From Hydrogenophaga sp. Root209 (lineage in GTDB: Bacteria > Pseudomonadota > Gammaproteobacteria > Burkholderiales > Burkholderiaceae_C), in NCBI RefSeq assembly GCF_001428625.1, contig NZ_LMIE01000012.1, positions 73,182 through 137,181 of the forward strand: a stretch of 64,000 bases of DNA, given 5' to 3'. The position numbers were made by a program, and so were the translations under genes. Below are positions 1 through 7,126 of this stretch, piece after piece; the stretch's first letter is position 1; the number at the start of each line of letters is the position of its first letter. A model generated the notes under the pieces. That model searched no databases. It was not told where the DNA came from and worked only from the letters and a program-made list of their open reading frames with translations.

Positions 1-286
1 TTGGCGGCACGCTGGATGCGCCCGGGCAAATACGCTGCGAGCAGCAGCACGAACACCGGAAGCATCAACACGGCCGCCAGGTGGCGAAACCCGTTGGGCG
101 AGGTGTAGAGCAACACCGGCGCTTCGCGCGCCGCGCCGTAGCCGATGACGATGAGCACGAAGCCGGCCAGCGAGACCAGCGAGTACAGGCCCTTCCACGG
201 CCCTTCGCCCAGTTGTTTCACCAGCCGGTGTCGCCCGCCGAGTGCACACCGAGAAACAACACCAGACCCAGGATCAGCAACAGCAT
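1..286 (-). pseudogene. NnrU-like membrane protein, frameshifted and cut by the window edge
   Basis: The leftward frame opens with ATG at 286 and reads a hydrophobic start (MLLLILGLVLFLGVHS) that matches the first helix of NnrU-type integral membrane proteins, then stops after 22 residues at TGA 218-220. A second frame continues without a stop to the window edge and carries the rest of the NnrU pattern: GEGPWKGLYSLVSL, a helix with FVLIVIGYG, and a helix around HLAAVLMLPVFVLLLAAYLPG. The two halves join only by a frameshift near 220-240, and the joint is some residues shorter than I expect for the family. Family members are linked to nitric-oxide/denitrification functions, but the exact role is not clear. 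It is either a decayed gene or a sequencing error. Confidence 0.55.
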
Positions 287-362
287 GAAGGCACTCCCCG
301 CGCCGTCGGTGGTGGACCATCCGGCCATCCGTGCGCATGGCGGCACTGTAGCCCCGATGAGG

Positions 363-381
363 CCCGCCCGCGCAGGGCGGG
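363..381 (-). terminator. GC hairpin after the permease, possible terminator
   Basis: Two perfect 7-base arms (CCCGCCC and GGGCGGG) with a 5-base loop lie directly after the stop codon of the leftward permease. There is no run of T after it on that strand, so it may only protect the 3' end of the message or act with Rho. Confidence 0.3.
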
Positions 382-382
382 G

Positions 383-1336
383 TCAAGCGGACGTGGGAGA
401 GGTTCGCGGTGCTGCGGTCACGAGCCAGATGCCACCGCACACCAGCAGCAGGGCCACGGCGTTGCGCCAGGCCAGGATCTCTTCGCCCAGGAACAGCGCG
501 GAGAGCAAGGCGCCAAACACCGGGATGAGGAAGTTGAACACCGACACCATGCCCACGCGGTTGTGCTTGAGCAGCGCGGCCCACAGCGCGAACGCCACGG
601 CCGAAAGAATGGCCATGTAGAGCAGCAACGACGCTGCCGCCACCCCCATGCCCCGCAACTCGCCGCCCGTGGCATGCCCCACCAGCGACAAGGCCAGGCC
701 ACCGATGGCCAGCTGATAGCCGGTCATGACCATGGCGTCGATCTGCTGCGACAGGCGTTTGCCGAAGATGCTGGCGGCCGAGAGCACGAAGGCCGCGATC
801 ACGATGAAGCCGTCGCCCAACAGGGTGAACTCCGCGTCCAGCTCATGAGCGCCGCGCAGGTTCACCGCCATCACGCCCACAAAGCCCACCAGGCAACCCA
901 GCGCCTTGCGCCGGTTGAGGCGGTCGTTGTGGAAGATGAAATGCGCCAGCAACACGCTGAAGAAGGTGCCCGTGGCGTTGAAGATGGAGGCCCTCACGCC
1001 GGTGGTGTGCGCCAGGCCGACGTAGAAGAACACGTACTGCAGCGAGGTCTGCGCCAGGCCCAGCAGGCCGATGCGGCCGAGGTCACCGCGCGAGAGCGCG
1101 AGCACTGGCCGCCCCATGGCCCGCGCCATGGCCAGCAGCAGCAGGCCCGCGAGCACGAAGCGCCAGCCAGCGAACACCAGTTGCGAGGCGGTGTCGTCGC
1201 GGCCGATGGCCAGCAGCGCGTAGCCGCTCTTGATGGCCGGGTAGGCGCTGCCCCAGAGCAGGCAACACAGCGTGGCCAGCAGGACCACGTTGCGCGGGCG
1301 GGTGAAGAAGGCAGCGCCGCTGACGCCGCTCAGCAC
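383..1336 (-). CDS. DMT-superfamily (EamA/RhaT) permease
   Basis: A 317-residue inner-membrane protein with about ten hydrophobic segments and two EamA repeats. The first repeat begins with CLLWGSAYPAIKSGYA and the second ends near LIPVFGALLSALFLGEE. The GTG at 1336 is preferred because it overlaps the stop of the upstream aldehyde dehydrogenase (1330-1332), giving translational coupling, and no ATG lies near the expected N terminus. It is the last gene of the leftward operon regulator - dehydrogenase - permease. A role in moving a sugar acid or metabolite of the neighbouring pathway is inferred from context only; EamA substrates cannot be read from sequence. A G/C hairpin (363-381) follows the stop. 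Confidence 0.85.
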   Translation of the reverse strand: MLSGVSGAAFFTRPRNVVLLATLCCLLWGSAYPAIKSGYALLAIGRDDTASQLVFAGWRFVLAGLLLLAMARAMGRPVLALSRGDLGRIGLLGLAQTSLQYVFFYVGLAHTTGVRASIFNATGTFFSVLLAHFIFHNDRLNRRKALGCLVGFVGVMAVNLRGAHELDAEFTLLGDGFIVIAAFVLSAASIFGKRLSQQIDAMVMTGYQLAIGGLALSLVGHATGGELRGMGVAAASLLLYMAILSAVAFALWAALLKHNRVGMVSVFNFLIPVFGALLSALFLGEEILAWRNAVALLLVCGGIWLVTAAPRTSPTSA

Positions 1337-2802
1337 GGTCTGCCTTGGCGCGCGAGCAGCCAGGCCGGTGCGTCCTGCAGGCTCACCGGGCGCAGGAAAC
1401 GCGCCAGCGCGGCGTCGCCCACCGAGGTGGTCATGGGCGCGGTGGACGCGGGCCAGGGGCCGCCGTGCTGCTGCGCGGCCGTGACCGCCACACCCGTGGG
1501 CACGCCGGCAAACAACACGCGACCGGCAATGGCCATGGCTCCGCGCACCAGCGCGCGTGTCTCCTCCGATTCCGACTCGGCGCCCCAGATCGTCACGGTG
1601 AGGCTGCCGCCCACGGCGGCCAGCACCGCCAGCACCTCGGCGTGCGAGGCCGCGCGCACGACCAGGCTGGAGGGGCCGAACACCTCGTCGTGCAGCGCAC
1701 TCTGCCGCAGGAACTGCGCGGCACTCACCTGCAGCAGCTGCGGGCCGGGCGCCTGCGCGCTGCCGGCTTGCTGCACCAGTGGCTGCGCGCCGTGCTCGAC
1801 GAAACGCGCCACACCCGCGTCGAATGCGCGGCGCATGCCGGAGGTGAGCATGGCGTGCGGCTGTTGCGCGGCAAGCGCGGTGCCGAGCTGCGCCACGAAG
1901 GCGTCGGCGTCGGCGCCGTCGATCAGCACGATCAGGCCGGGGTTGGTGCAGAACTGGCCACAGCCCTGCACGATGGAGCCGGCCAAGGTGGTGGCCAGCT
2001 CGGCGCCCCTGGCTTGCAGCGCGGCGGGCAAGGCCACCACCGGGTTGATGGAGCCGAGTTCGCCGTAAAACGGGATCGGGCGTGGGCGGGCATTCGCTTC
2101 GGCCTGCAGCGCCGCACCGCCGCGCGTGGAACCGGTGAAGGCGCCGGCGGCGATCAGCGGGTGGCGCACCAGTGCCACGCCCACCTCCACCCCCGCGCCC
2201 TGCACCAGACCCACCAGCCCGGCCGGCAGACCTTGCGCCTGCAGCACGTTCTGGATCAGGCCGAACACGCGCTGCGACAACTGCGGGTGGCCCGGATGCG
2301 CCTTCACCACGACCGTGCAACCAGCGGCCAGGGCCGCGGCGGTGTCGCCACCCAGGACCGAGAAAGCGAACGGAAAGTTGCTGGCCGCGAACATGGCCAC
2401 CGGACCCAGCGGCACGCGCTGAAGCACCATGGCCGGGTGGCCCACGGGCGGTGCGCCGGCCACGGCCGGGTCGTCCAGGCGCTCGAAGGGCACACCCCGC
2501 GTGGCGATGTCGGCGAAGCGGCGCAACTGAAACGCGGTGCGGTCGAGCTCGCCGTTGAGGCGCGCAGTGCCCAGCGCTGTCTCCACATCGGCCAGCGCCA
2601 CCAGCGCTTCGCGATCGGATTCCAGCGCAGCGGCGAGCGCGTTCAAGAGCTCGGCGCGCTGCGCGCCGGTGCTGCTGCCCCAGGTGCCGAATGCGGCGGC
2701 GGCGGCCTGGGCGGCGGTGTCGATGTCGGTGGGCGATGAGTTCTGAAGGGCTTGGCCGTTGGGTGCGCCGGTGCGCGCGTCGAAAGATTGCAGCAAGGTC
2801 AT
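1330..2802 (-). CDS. 2,5-dioxovalerate (alpha-ketoglutarate semialdehyde) dehydrogenase, NADP type
   Basis: A 490-residue aldehyde dehydrogenase that would oxidise 2-oxoglutarate semialdehyde to 2-oxoglutarate, the last step of oxidative uronate/aldarate breakdown. Visible family residues are the oxyanion Asn in ASNFPF (about 142), Lys167 in VVVKAHP, the general base Glu248 in GELGSINP and the nucleophile Cys285 in GQFCTNPG. The ELGSINPV and FAASNFPFAFSVLGGD patterns are those of the NADP-dependent class of this enzyme rather than of succinate semialdehyde dehydrogenase. Its ATG overlaps the stop of the GntR regulator (ATGA at 2799-2802), so regulator and enzyme are translated together. Function is supported strongly by the divergent genes, which make its substrate. 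Confidence 0.92.
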   Translation of the reverse strand: MTLLQSFDARTGAPNGQALQNSSPTDIDTAAQAAAAAFGTWGSSTGAQRAELLNALAAALESDREALVALADVETALGTARLNGELDRTAFQLRRFADIATRGVPFERLDDPAVAGAPPVGHPAMVLQRVPLGPVAMFAASNFPFAFSVLGGDTAAALAAGCTVVVKAHPGHPQLSQRVFGLIQNVLQAQGLPAGLVGLVQGAGVEVGVALVRHPLIAAGAFTGSTRGGAALQAEANARPRPIPFYGELGSINPVVALPAALQARGAELATTLAGSIVQGCGQFCTNPGLIVLIDGADADAFVAQLGTALAAQQPHAMLTSGMRRAFDAGVARFVEHGAQPLVQQAGSAQAPGPQLLQVSAAQFLRQSALHDEVFGPSSLVVRAASHAEVLAVLAAVGGSLTVTIWGAESESEETRALVRGAMAIAGRVLFAGVPTGVAVTAAQQHGGPWPASTAPMTTSVGDAALARFLRPVSLQDAPAWLLARQGRPC

Positions 2803-3569
2803 GGGGTCGTGTCAGGTTGTGCGCGGCGCAAGCGTTCGCGGCTGTTGGAGAGATGGGTGCGCATCGCCATGCGCGCTGCATCGGCGTCGCGCTGGCGTAT
2901 TGCGTTGAAGATGTTCTGGTGTTCGGTGTGCACGCGCTGCAGATAGGCCAGCCGGCCTTCGGGCGCGCTGCTCGCGGTGTTGATGCGGGTGCGCGGAATG
3001 ATCATGGTGCCGAGGTAGGTCATGAGGTCGGCGAAGTGGCGGTTGCCGGTGGCGCGCGCCACCTCCATGTGGAACTGGAAGTCCGAGGGCACGGCGTCGG
3101 ACGACTCGGCGATCGAGGCCTCGAAGGCCGCAAGCGCGGCAGCCATGTTCTGCAGGTGGCTGTCATCGCGGCGCTGAGCCGCCAGGCTGGCCGCTTCGCT
3201 CTCCAGGCTGATGCGCAGCTCCAGCAGCGAGATCACGTCGGACACGGTGGCGAAGTCTTCCGGTGCGATGCGGAAGTTGCTCTGCTCCTGCGGCGCCATC
3301 ACGAAGGTGCCGATGCCGTGCCGCGTCTCCACCAGACCCGAGGCCTGCAGCCTCGAAATGGCCTCGCGCACCACCGTGCGGCTGACCTCGAAACGCCCCA
3401 TCAGCTCGGACTCGGTGGGCAGCTTGTCGCCGGTCTGCAGACGGCCTTCGCGCATGTCGGCGGCCAGGGTGTCGACGATCTCGGGCACCAGGCCGCGAGG
3501 GCGGCGCGGGCGCGTTGCCACGGCTTCGATCGCGACCGCTTCGGCACCTAGGGTTTTCACGGAGAGCAT
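2799..3569 (-). CDS. GntR-family (FadR subfamily) regulator of the uronate/aldarate genes
   Basis: A 256-residue protein with an N-terminal winged helix-turn-helix (TGDKLPTESELMGRFEVSRTV, about residues 47-67, split here only as a description) and a C-terminal all-helical FCD ligand domain, the layout of UxuR/ExuR/LldR-like regulators. The first 25 residues are poorly conserved. The ATG at 3569 has an AAGGA ribosome site 7 bases upstream. It heads the leftward operon and lies back to back with the uronate dehydrogenase gene; the shared 167-base gap contains a GACAAC half-site array that fits a FadR-type dimer. It is inferred to repress both operons until a sugar acid binds the FCD domain. Confidence 0.9.
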   Translation of the reverse strand: MLSVKTLGAEAVAIEAVATRPRRPRGLVPEIVDTLAADMREGRLQTGDKLPTESELMGRFEVSRTVVREAISRLQASGLVETRHGIGTFVMAPQEQSNFRIAPEDFATVSDVISLLELRISLESEAASLAAQRRDDSHLQNMAAALAAFEASIAESSDAVPSDFQFHMEVARATGNRHFADLMTYLGTMIIPRTRINTASSAPEGRLAYLQRVHTEHQNIFNAIRQRDADAARMAMRTHLSNSRERLRRAQPDTTP

Positions 3570-3615
3570 TGTTTTTTCCTTGACACCCCATCGCAGGGTT
3601 CACACAATTCGCCCA

Positions 3616-3642
3616 GTTGTCTGACAACCGACAACAGACAAC
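3616..3642. promoter_or_regulatory. Candidate GntR operator: four half-sites with 7-bp spacing
   Basis: GTTGTC at 3616-3621 and GACAAC at 3623-3628 form a perfect inverted repeat with a 1-base centre. GACAAC is repeated at 3630-3635 and 3637-3642, so the half-sites recur every 7 bases. The T-x-G-T...A-C-x-A core is the pattern of FadR-subfamily GntR operators. It sits in the gap between the regulator and udh, 27-47 bases upstream of the regulator start. Confidence 0.6.
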
Positions 3643-3736
3643 ACAAGATGTGCGGACTGTAGCAAAGCACTTGCGATAAGTCCAAGCTCTTCGAAAAAAT
3701 GCCCCCGAAAAACGTCAGACCAGACCGCCGAGCCCC

Positions 3737-4546
3737 ATGGAAAACACGCTGAAAACCCACCACCGCTTGCTGCTCACCGGCGCCGCCGGCGGCTTGGGCA
3801 CCGCGCTGCGCGAGCGCCTCAAGGGCAACTGCGAGGTGCTGCGCCTCTCCGACAAAGCCGGCCTGGGTGCGGCGCAGAGCGGCGAAGAAACCGTGCGGGC
3901 CGATCTGTCCAGCGCCGACGAAGTCGACGCCATGGTGGCCGGCTGCAACGCCATCGTGCACATGGGTGGCATCTCGGTGGAGGCGCCGTTTGCGTCCATC
4001 CTGCAGGCCAACATCGTGGGCGCCTACAACCTCTATGAGGCCGCTCGCAAACACGGCGTGAGGCGCGTCGTGTTCGCCAGCTCCAACCACGTGACCGGTT
4101 TCTACAAGCAAAGCGAGACCATCCACGCCGACCACCCGGCGCGGCCCGATGGCTTCTACGGCCTGAGCAAGGCCTTCGGCGAGGACCTCGCGCGCCTCTA
4201 CTTCGACCGCCACGGGATCGAGACCGCCTGCGTTCGCATCGGCTCCTCGTTCCCCGAACCCAAAGACCGCCGCATGCTCGCCACCTGGCTGAGCTTCGAC
4301 GATCTGCACCGCCTCATCACCGCCTGCCTGAGCACACCGGTGCTCGGCCACAGCATCGTCTTTGGCATGTCCAACAACGCCGTGACCTGGTGGGACAACA
4401 GCCGTGCGCGCCACGTGGGCTTTGTCGCGAAAGACACCTCCGACGTGTTCCGCGAAGCGGTGTTCGCCCGCACCAGCGCGCCGGATCTGAGCGACCCGGC
4501 TGCCATTTATCAGGGCGGCGGCTTCGTCAAGGCCGGCCCGTTTTGA
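3737..4546 (+). CDS. udh: Uronate dehydrogenase
   Basis: A 269-residue extended-SDR enzyme that oxidises D-glucuronate or D-galacturonate with NAD to the aldarolactone, the first cytoplasmic step of the oxidative pathway. Seen directly: the nucleotide-binding TGAAGGLG near residues 14-21, FASSN around 113-117 and the catalytic YGLSK with Tyr141 and Lys145. Length matches the family (about 265). The ATG at 3737 has no good Shine-Dalgarno sequence; an ATG at 3699 is out of frame. The lactonase starts six bases after its stop, so the two are one transcription unit and act in sequence. Confidence 0.93.
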   Translation: MENTLKTHHRLLLTGAAGGLGTALRERLKGNCEVLRLSDKAGLGAAQSGEETVRADLSSADEVDAMVAGCNAIVHMGGISVEAPFASILQANIVGAYNLYEAARKHGVRRVVFASSNHVTGFYKQSETIHADHPARPDGFYGLSKAFGEDLARLYFDRHGIETACVRIGSSFPEPKDRRMLATWLSFDDLHRLITACLSTPVLGHSIVFGMSNNAVTWWDNSRARHVGFVAKDTSDVFREAVFARTSAPDLSDPAAIYQGGGFVKAGPF

Positions 4547-4551
4547 ACGCC

Positions 4552-6435
4552 ATGAACGCCACCGCTGAACTGCTGATCGATGCGCGCAACGGTGTGGGCG
4601 AAAGCCCCGTCTGGGACGCGCAGCGCCAGTGCCTGTTCTGGGTCGACATCCCGGGCCGTGCGCTGTGGTGCTGGAACGCCGCCAGCGGCCAGTCGCGCCA
4701 GTGGCCCACGCCCGAGATGACGGGCTGCATCGCACTGGCCGTGGGCAGCGAGACCACACCGCACGGGCGCTGGGTCGCGGCGATGGAAACCGGCGTGGCC
4801 GTGCTGACACCCCATGCCGATGGCAGCCTCACGCACGAAGCGCTGGCCAGCGTGCAGCATCCGCAAGACGGCATGCGTTTCAACGACGGTCGCTGCGACC
4901 GCCAGGGCCGGCTGCGCGCCGGCACCATGGTGATGGACATGTCGCTCGCCGCCGCGGCAGGCAGCCTGTACGCGCTGGAAGGCGGCCAGCTGCGCGCGCT
5001 GCAGGGCGGCTTCATCACCCCCAACGGCATGGCCTTCAGCCCCGACGGGAAGACGATGTACCTCTCGGACTCGCACCCCGACGTGCAGACCGTCTGGGCC
5101 TTCGACTACGACACCGACACCGGCACACCGGGCAAGCAGCGCGTGTTCATCGACATGAAGCCCCTGCCCGGCCGGCCCGATGGCGCGGCCGTCGACGAAG
5201 ACGGCGGCTACTGGATCTGCGGCAACGACGCCGGCCTGGTGCACCGCTTCACGCCCGATGGCCGGCTCGACCGCTCGCTCGCCGTGCCGGTGAAAAAACC
5301 CGCGATGTGCGCCTTTGGCGGCAGCGGGCTCGACACCTTGTTCGTCACCTCCATCCGACCGGGTGGCGATCTGTCCGACCAGCCGTTGGCTGGTGGCGTC
5401 TTTGCACTGCGTCCAGGCGTGAGGGGCCTGGACGAGCCGCGCGGAGACAACATGAAGACCCAACGTCGATCGATCCTGAGCCTGGCCCTGGCCATGGCCA
5501 GCCTGCTGCCCTTGAGCGTCCATGCACAGAACATCGTGCTCAAGGCCCACGACACCCACCCCGCCGGCTACCCCACCGTGGCCGCCGTCGAGAGCATGGG
5601 CAAGAAGCTCGATGCCGCCACCAATGGCCGCATCAAGGTGCAGATGTTCCCCGGCGCCGTGCTCGGCCAGGAAAAAGAAGCCGTGGAGCAGGCCCAGCTC
5701 GGCGCGATCCAGCTCGCCCGCATCTCGCTGGGCGTGATCGGCCCCGTCGTGCCCGAGGTGGACGTGTTCAACATGCCCTTCGTGTTCCGTGACATCGCCC
5801 ACATGCGCAAGGTGATCGATGGCGCGGTCGGCGACGACCTGCTGGCCAAGGTCACGGCCAGCCCGGCACGCCTGGTCGGCCTGGGCTGGATGGACGGCGG
5901 CTCGCGCAGCCTCTACACCAAGAAGCCGGTGCGCAGCCCGGCCGACCTCAAGGGTCAGAAGATCCGCATGATGGGCAACCCGGTGTTCGTGGACACCATG
6001 AACGCCATGGGCGGCAACGGCATCTCCATGGCCTATGGCGAGGTCTTCACCTCGCTGCAGACCGGCGTGATCGACGGCGCGGAAAACAACCCGCCGAGCA
6101 TGTTCACCAGCAACCACTACACCACCGGTGCCAAGTACTACAGCCAGACCAACCACCTGATCATTCCCGAGATCCTCGTGATGTCCAAGGTGACCTGGGA
6201 CAAGCTGACCCCTGCCGACCAGGCACTGGTGAAGAAGCTGGCACGTGAAGCCCAGATGGAGCAGCGCGCGTTGTGGGACAAGAGCGTGACCGAGTACTCC
6301 GCCAAGCTCAAGGCCGCGGGCGTGGAGTTCATCGAACTCGACAACAAGCCCTTCTTTGACGCCACCGCCCCGGTGCGCGCCAAGTACGGCGCTCGCTTCG
6401 CTGACCTGATGCAGCGCATCGCCTCCGTCAAGTAA
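4552..6435 (+). CDS. SMP-30/regucalcin-like aldarolactonase, open reading frame fused to dctP
   Basis: Residues 1-297 form a complete SMP-30/gluconolactonase beta-propeller with the expected metal and active-site residues: Glu17 in GESPVWD, Asn111 in FNDGR, Asn158 in TPNGMAFSPDG and Asp210 in RPDGAAVD. It would open the lactone made by uronate dehydrogenase. The family normally stops just after the sequence seen here near residue 297 (RGLDEPR). Here there is no stop: the frame passes through the ribosome site of dctP and continues through its start codon at 5452, which is codon 301, to the stop at 6435. The predicted product is 627 residues with an internal signal peptide. Either a real fusion or loss of a stop codon; dctP probably also starts internally. 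Confidence 0.8.
   Translation: MNATAELLIDARNGVGESPVWDAQRQCLFWVDIPGRALWCWNAASGQSRQWPTPEMTGCIALAVGSETTPHGRWVAAMETGVAVLTPHADGSLTHEALASVQHPQDGMRFNDGRCDRQGRLRAGTMVMDMSLAAAAGSLYALEGGQLRALQGGFITPNGMAFSPDGKTMYLSDSHPDVQTVWAFDYDTDTGTPGKQRVFIDMKPLPGRPDGAAVDEDGGYWICGNDAGLVHRFTPDGRLDRSLAVPVKKPAMCAFGGSGLDTLFVTSIRPGGDLSDQPLAGGVFALRPGVRGLDEPRGDNMKTQRRSILSLALAMASLLPLSVHAQNIVLKAHDTHPAGYPTVAAVESMGKKLDAATNGRIKVQMFPGAVLGQEKEAVEQAQLGAIQLARISLGVIGPVVPEVDVFNMPFVFRDIAHMRKVIDGAVGDDLLAKVTASPARLVGLGWMDGGSRSLYTKKPVRSPADLKGQKIRMMGNPVFVDTMNAMGGNGISMAYGEVFTSLQTGVIDGAENNPPSMFTSNHYTTGAKYYSQTNHLIIPEILVMSKVTWDKLTPADQALVKKLAREAQMEQRALWDKSVTEYSAKLKAAGVEFIELDNKPFFDATAPVRAKYGARFADLMQRIASVK
5452..6435 (+). CDS. dctP: TRAP transporter substrate-binding protein DctP, hexuronate/aldarate type
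   Basis: A 327-residue periplasmic receptor with its own signal peptide (MKTQRR, a hydrophobic core, and a VHA-Q cleavage site at about residue 25) and the DctP fold, including the substrate-carboxylate Arg region GQKIRMMGNPVF and the ENNPPSM segment. The ATG has GGAGA five bases upstream, which supports independent initiation although the codon is also number 301 of the lactonase frame. It delivers substrate to the DctQ-DctM pair that follows after a 160-base gap. The neighbouring genes point to hexuronates or aldarates as ligand; TRAP receptors for hexuronates are known in this bacterial group. Confidence 0.88.
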   Translation: MKTQRRSILSLALAMASLLPLSVHAQNIVLKAHDTHPAGYPTVAAVESMGKKLDAATNGRIKVQMFPGAVLGQEKEAVEQAQLGAIQLARISLGVIGPVVPEVDVFNMPFVFRDIAHMRKVIDGAVGDDLLAKVTASPARLVGLGWMDGGSRSLYTKKPVRSPADLKGQKIRMMGNPVFVDTMNAMGGNGISMAYGEVFTSLQTGVIDGAENNPPSMFTSNHYTTGAKYYSQTNHLIIPEILVMSKVTWDKLTPADQALVKKLAREAQMEQRALWDKSVTEYSAKLKAAGVEFIELDNKPFFDATAPVRAKYGARFADLMQRIASVK

Positions 6436-6437
6436 AG

Positions 6438-6532
6438 GCTCCCCCCTGCGCCGCTTCGCGGCTTCCCCCCGGTGGGGGGACGCACCCTGTGGACCGGCAC
6501 AGCCGGATTCACGGGTGCTCTGGGTGGGGCAC
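6438..6532. repeat. Family I palindromic intergenic repeat, copy 1
   Basis: GC-rich intergenic element between dctP and dctQ. It holds a GCCGCTTCGCGGC hairpin, a CCCCCC-GGT-GGGGGG hairpin and a CCGGCACAGCCGGATTC segment. The same order of parts (C-run/G-run hairpin, then CCGGCA-AGCCGG, then a GTGCTCTGG tail) recurs at 29321-29423 and, inverted, at 40089-40182. Confidence 0.6.
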
Positions 6533-6595
6533 GTTCTCCTCCTGCGTACCTGATTTCCGTAGTCGCAGTCCTTCTGATTCATCTCATTCACCACC

Positions 6596-7126
6596 ATGGC
6601 TGAAACGATCCACCGTGCGCTTGACGCCGTCTACCTGGCCTGCATCTGGGTGGCCGGGGCCTGCATCTTTTTGATGTCGGTCTTCATCCCCTGGGGCATC
6701 TTCGCGCGCTATGTGCTGGGCACCGGCTCGCAGTGGCCTGAGCCCATTTCCATTCTGCTCATGGTGATCTTCACCTTCCTCGGCGCGGCGGCGGCCTACC
6801 GCGCCGGCGCCCACATCGCCGTGGCCATGCTGACCGAGCGCATGTCGTCCGGCGTGCGCGGTGTGATGGCCTTTGCGGTCAATTTGCTGATGGTGGGTGT
6901 CAGCGCCTTCATGGTGTTCTACGGCATCAAGCTGTGCATCGGCACCTGGGGCCAGTCCATTCCCGAGCTGCCCTGGCTGCCCGTGGGCCTGACCTATGTG
7001 CCGGTGCCGCTGGGCGGCTTCGTCACCCTCTTGTTCGTGCTGGAGTTCCTGTTCTACGGTGACCAGAGCCAGCGCAACGTGGTCCAGTTCGACCTCCTCC
7101 CCGATTCCGAAGAAAAGGCCGCCTGA
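6596..7126 (+). CDS. dctQ: TRAP transporter small permease DctQ
   Basis: A 176-residue membrane protein with four hydrophobic helices in the DctQ arrangement (first around residues 9-33, last around 140-160) and the family motif FARYVLG followed by WPEPIS. It is the small membrane subunit of the sodium-driven TRAP importer and pairs with DctM, whose ATG overlaps its TGA (7124-7128). No clear ribosome site precedes the ATG. A 160-base gap with a palindromic repeat separates it from dctP, which may lower expression of the permeases relative to the receptor (inference). Confidence 0.92.
   Translation: MAETIHRALDAVYLACIWVAGACIFLMSVFIPWGIFARYVLGTGSQWPEPISILLMVIFTFLGAAAAYRAGAHIAVAMLTERMSSGVRGVMAFAVNLLMVGVSAFMVFYGIKLCIGTWGQSIPELPWLPVGLTYVPVPLGGFVTLLFVLEFLFYGDQSQRNVVQFDLLPDSEEKAA

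Noticed and set aside
242-2068. Long open frame on the plus strand opposite the permease and dehydrogenase
   Set aside because: It is the antisense shadow of two clear genes; composition (His, Gln, Ala, Arg rich) is that of GC-rich antisense frames and no family is recognisable.
383-2881. An 832-codon leftward frame that joins the permease to an out-of-frame stretch over the dehydrogenase
   Set aside because: Only the last 317 codons look like protein. The upstream part is an off-frame reading of the dehydrogenase, so this is not a real fusion, in contrast to the lactonase-DctP join where both parts are real.
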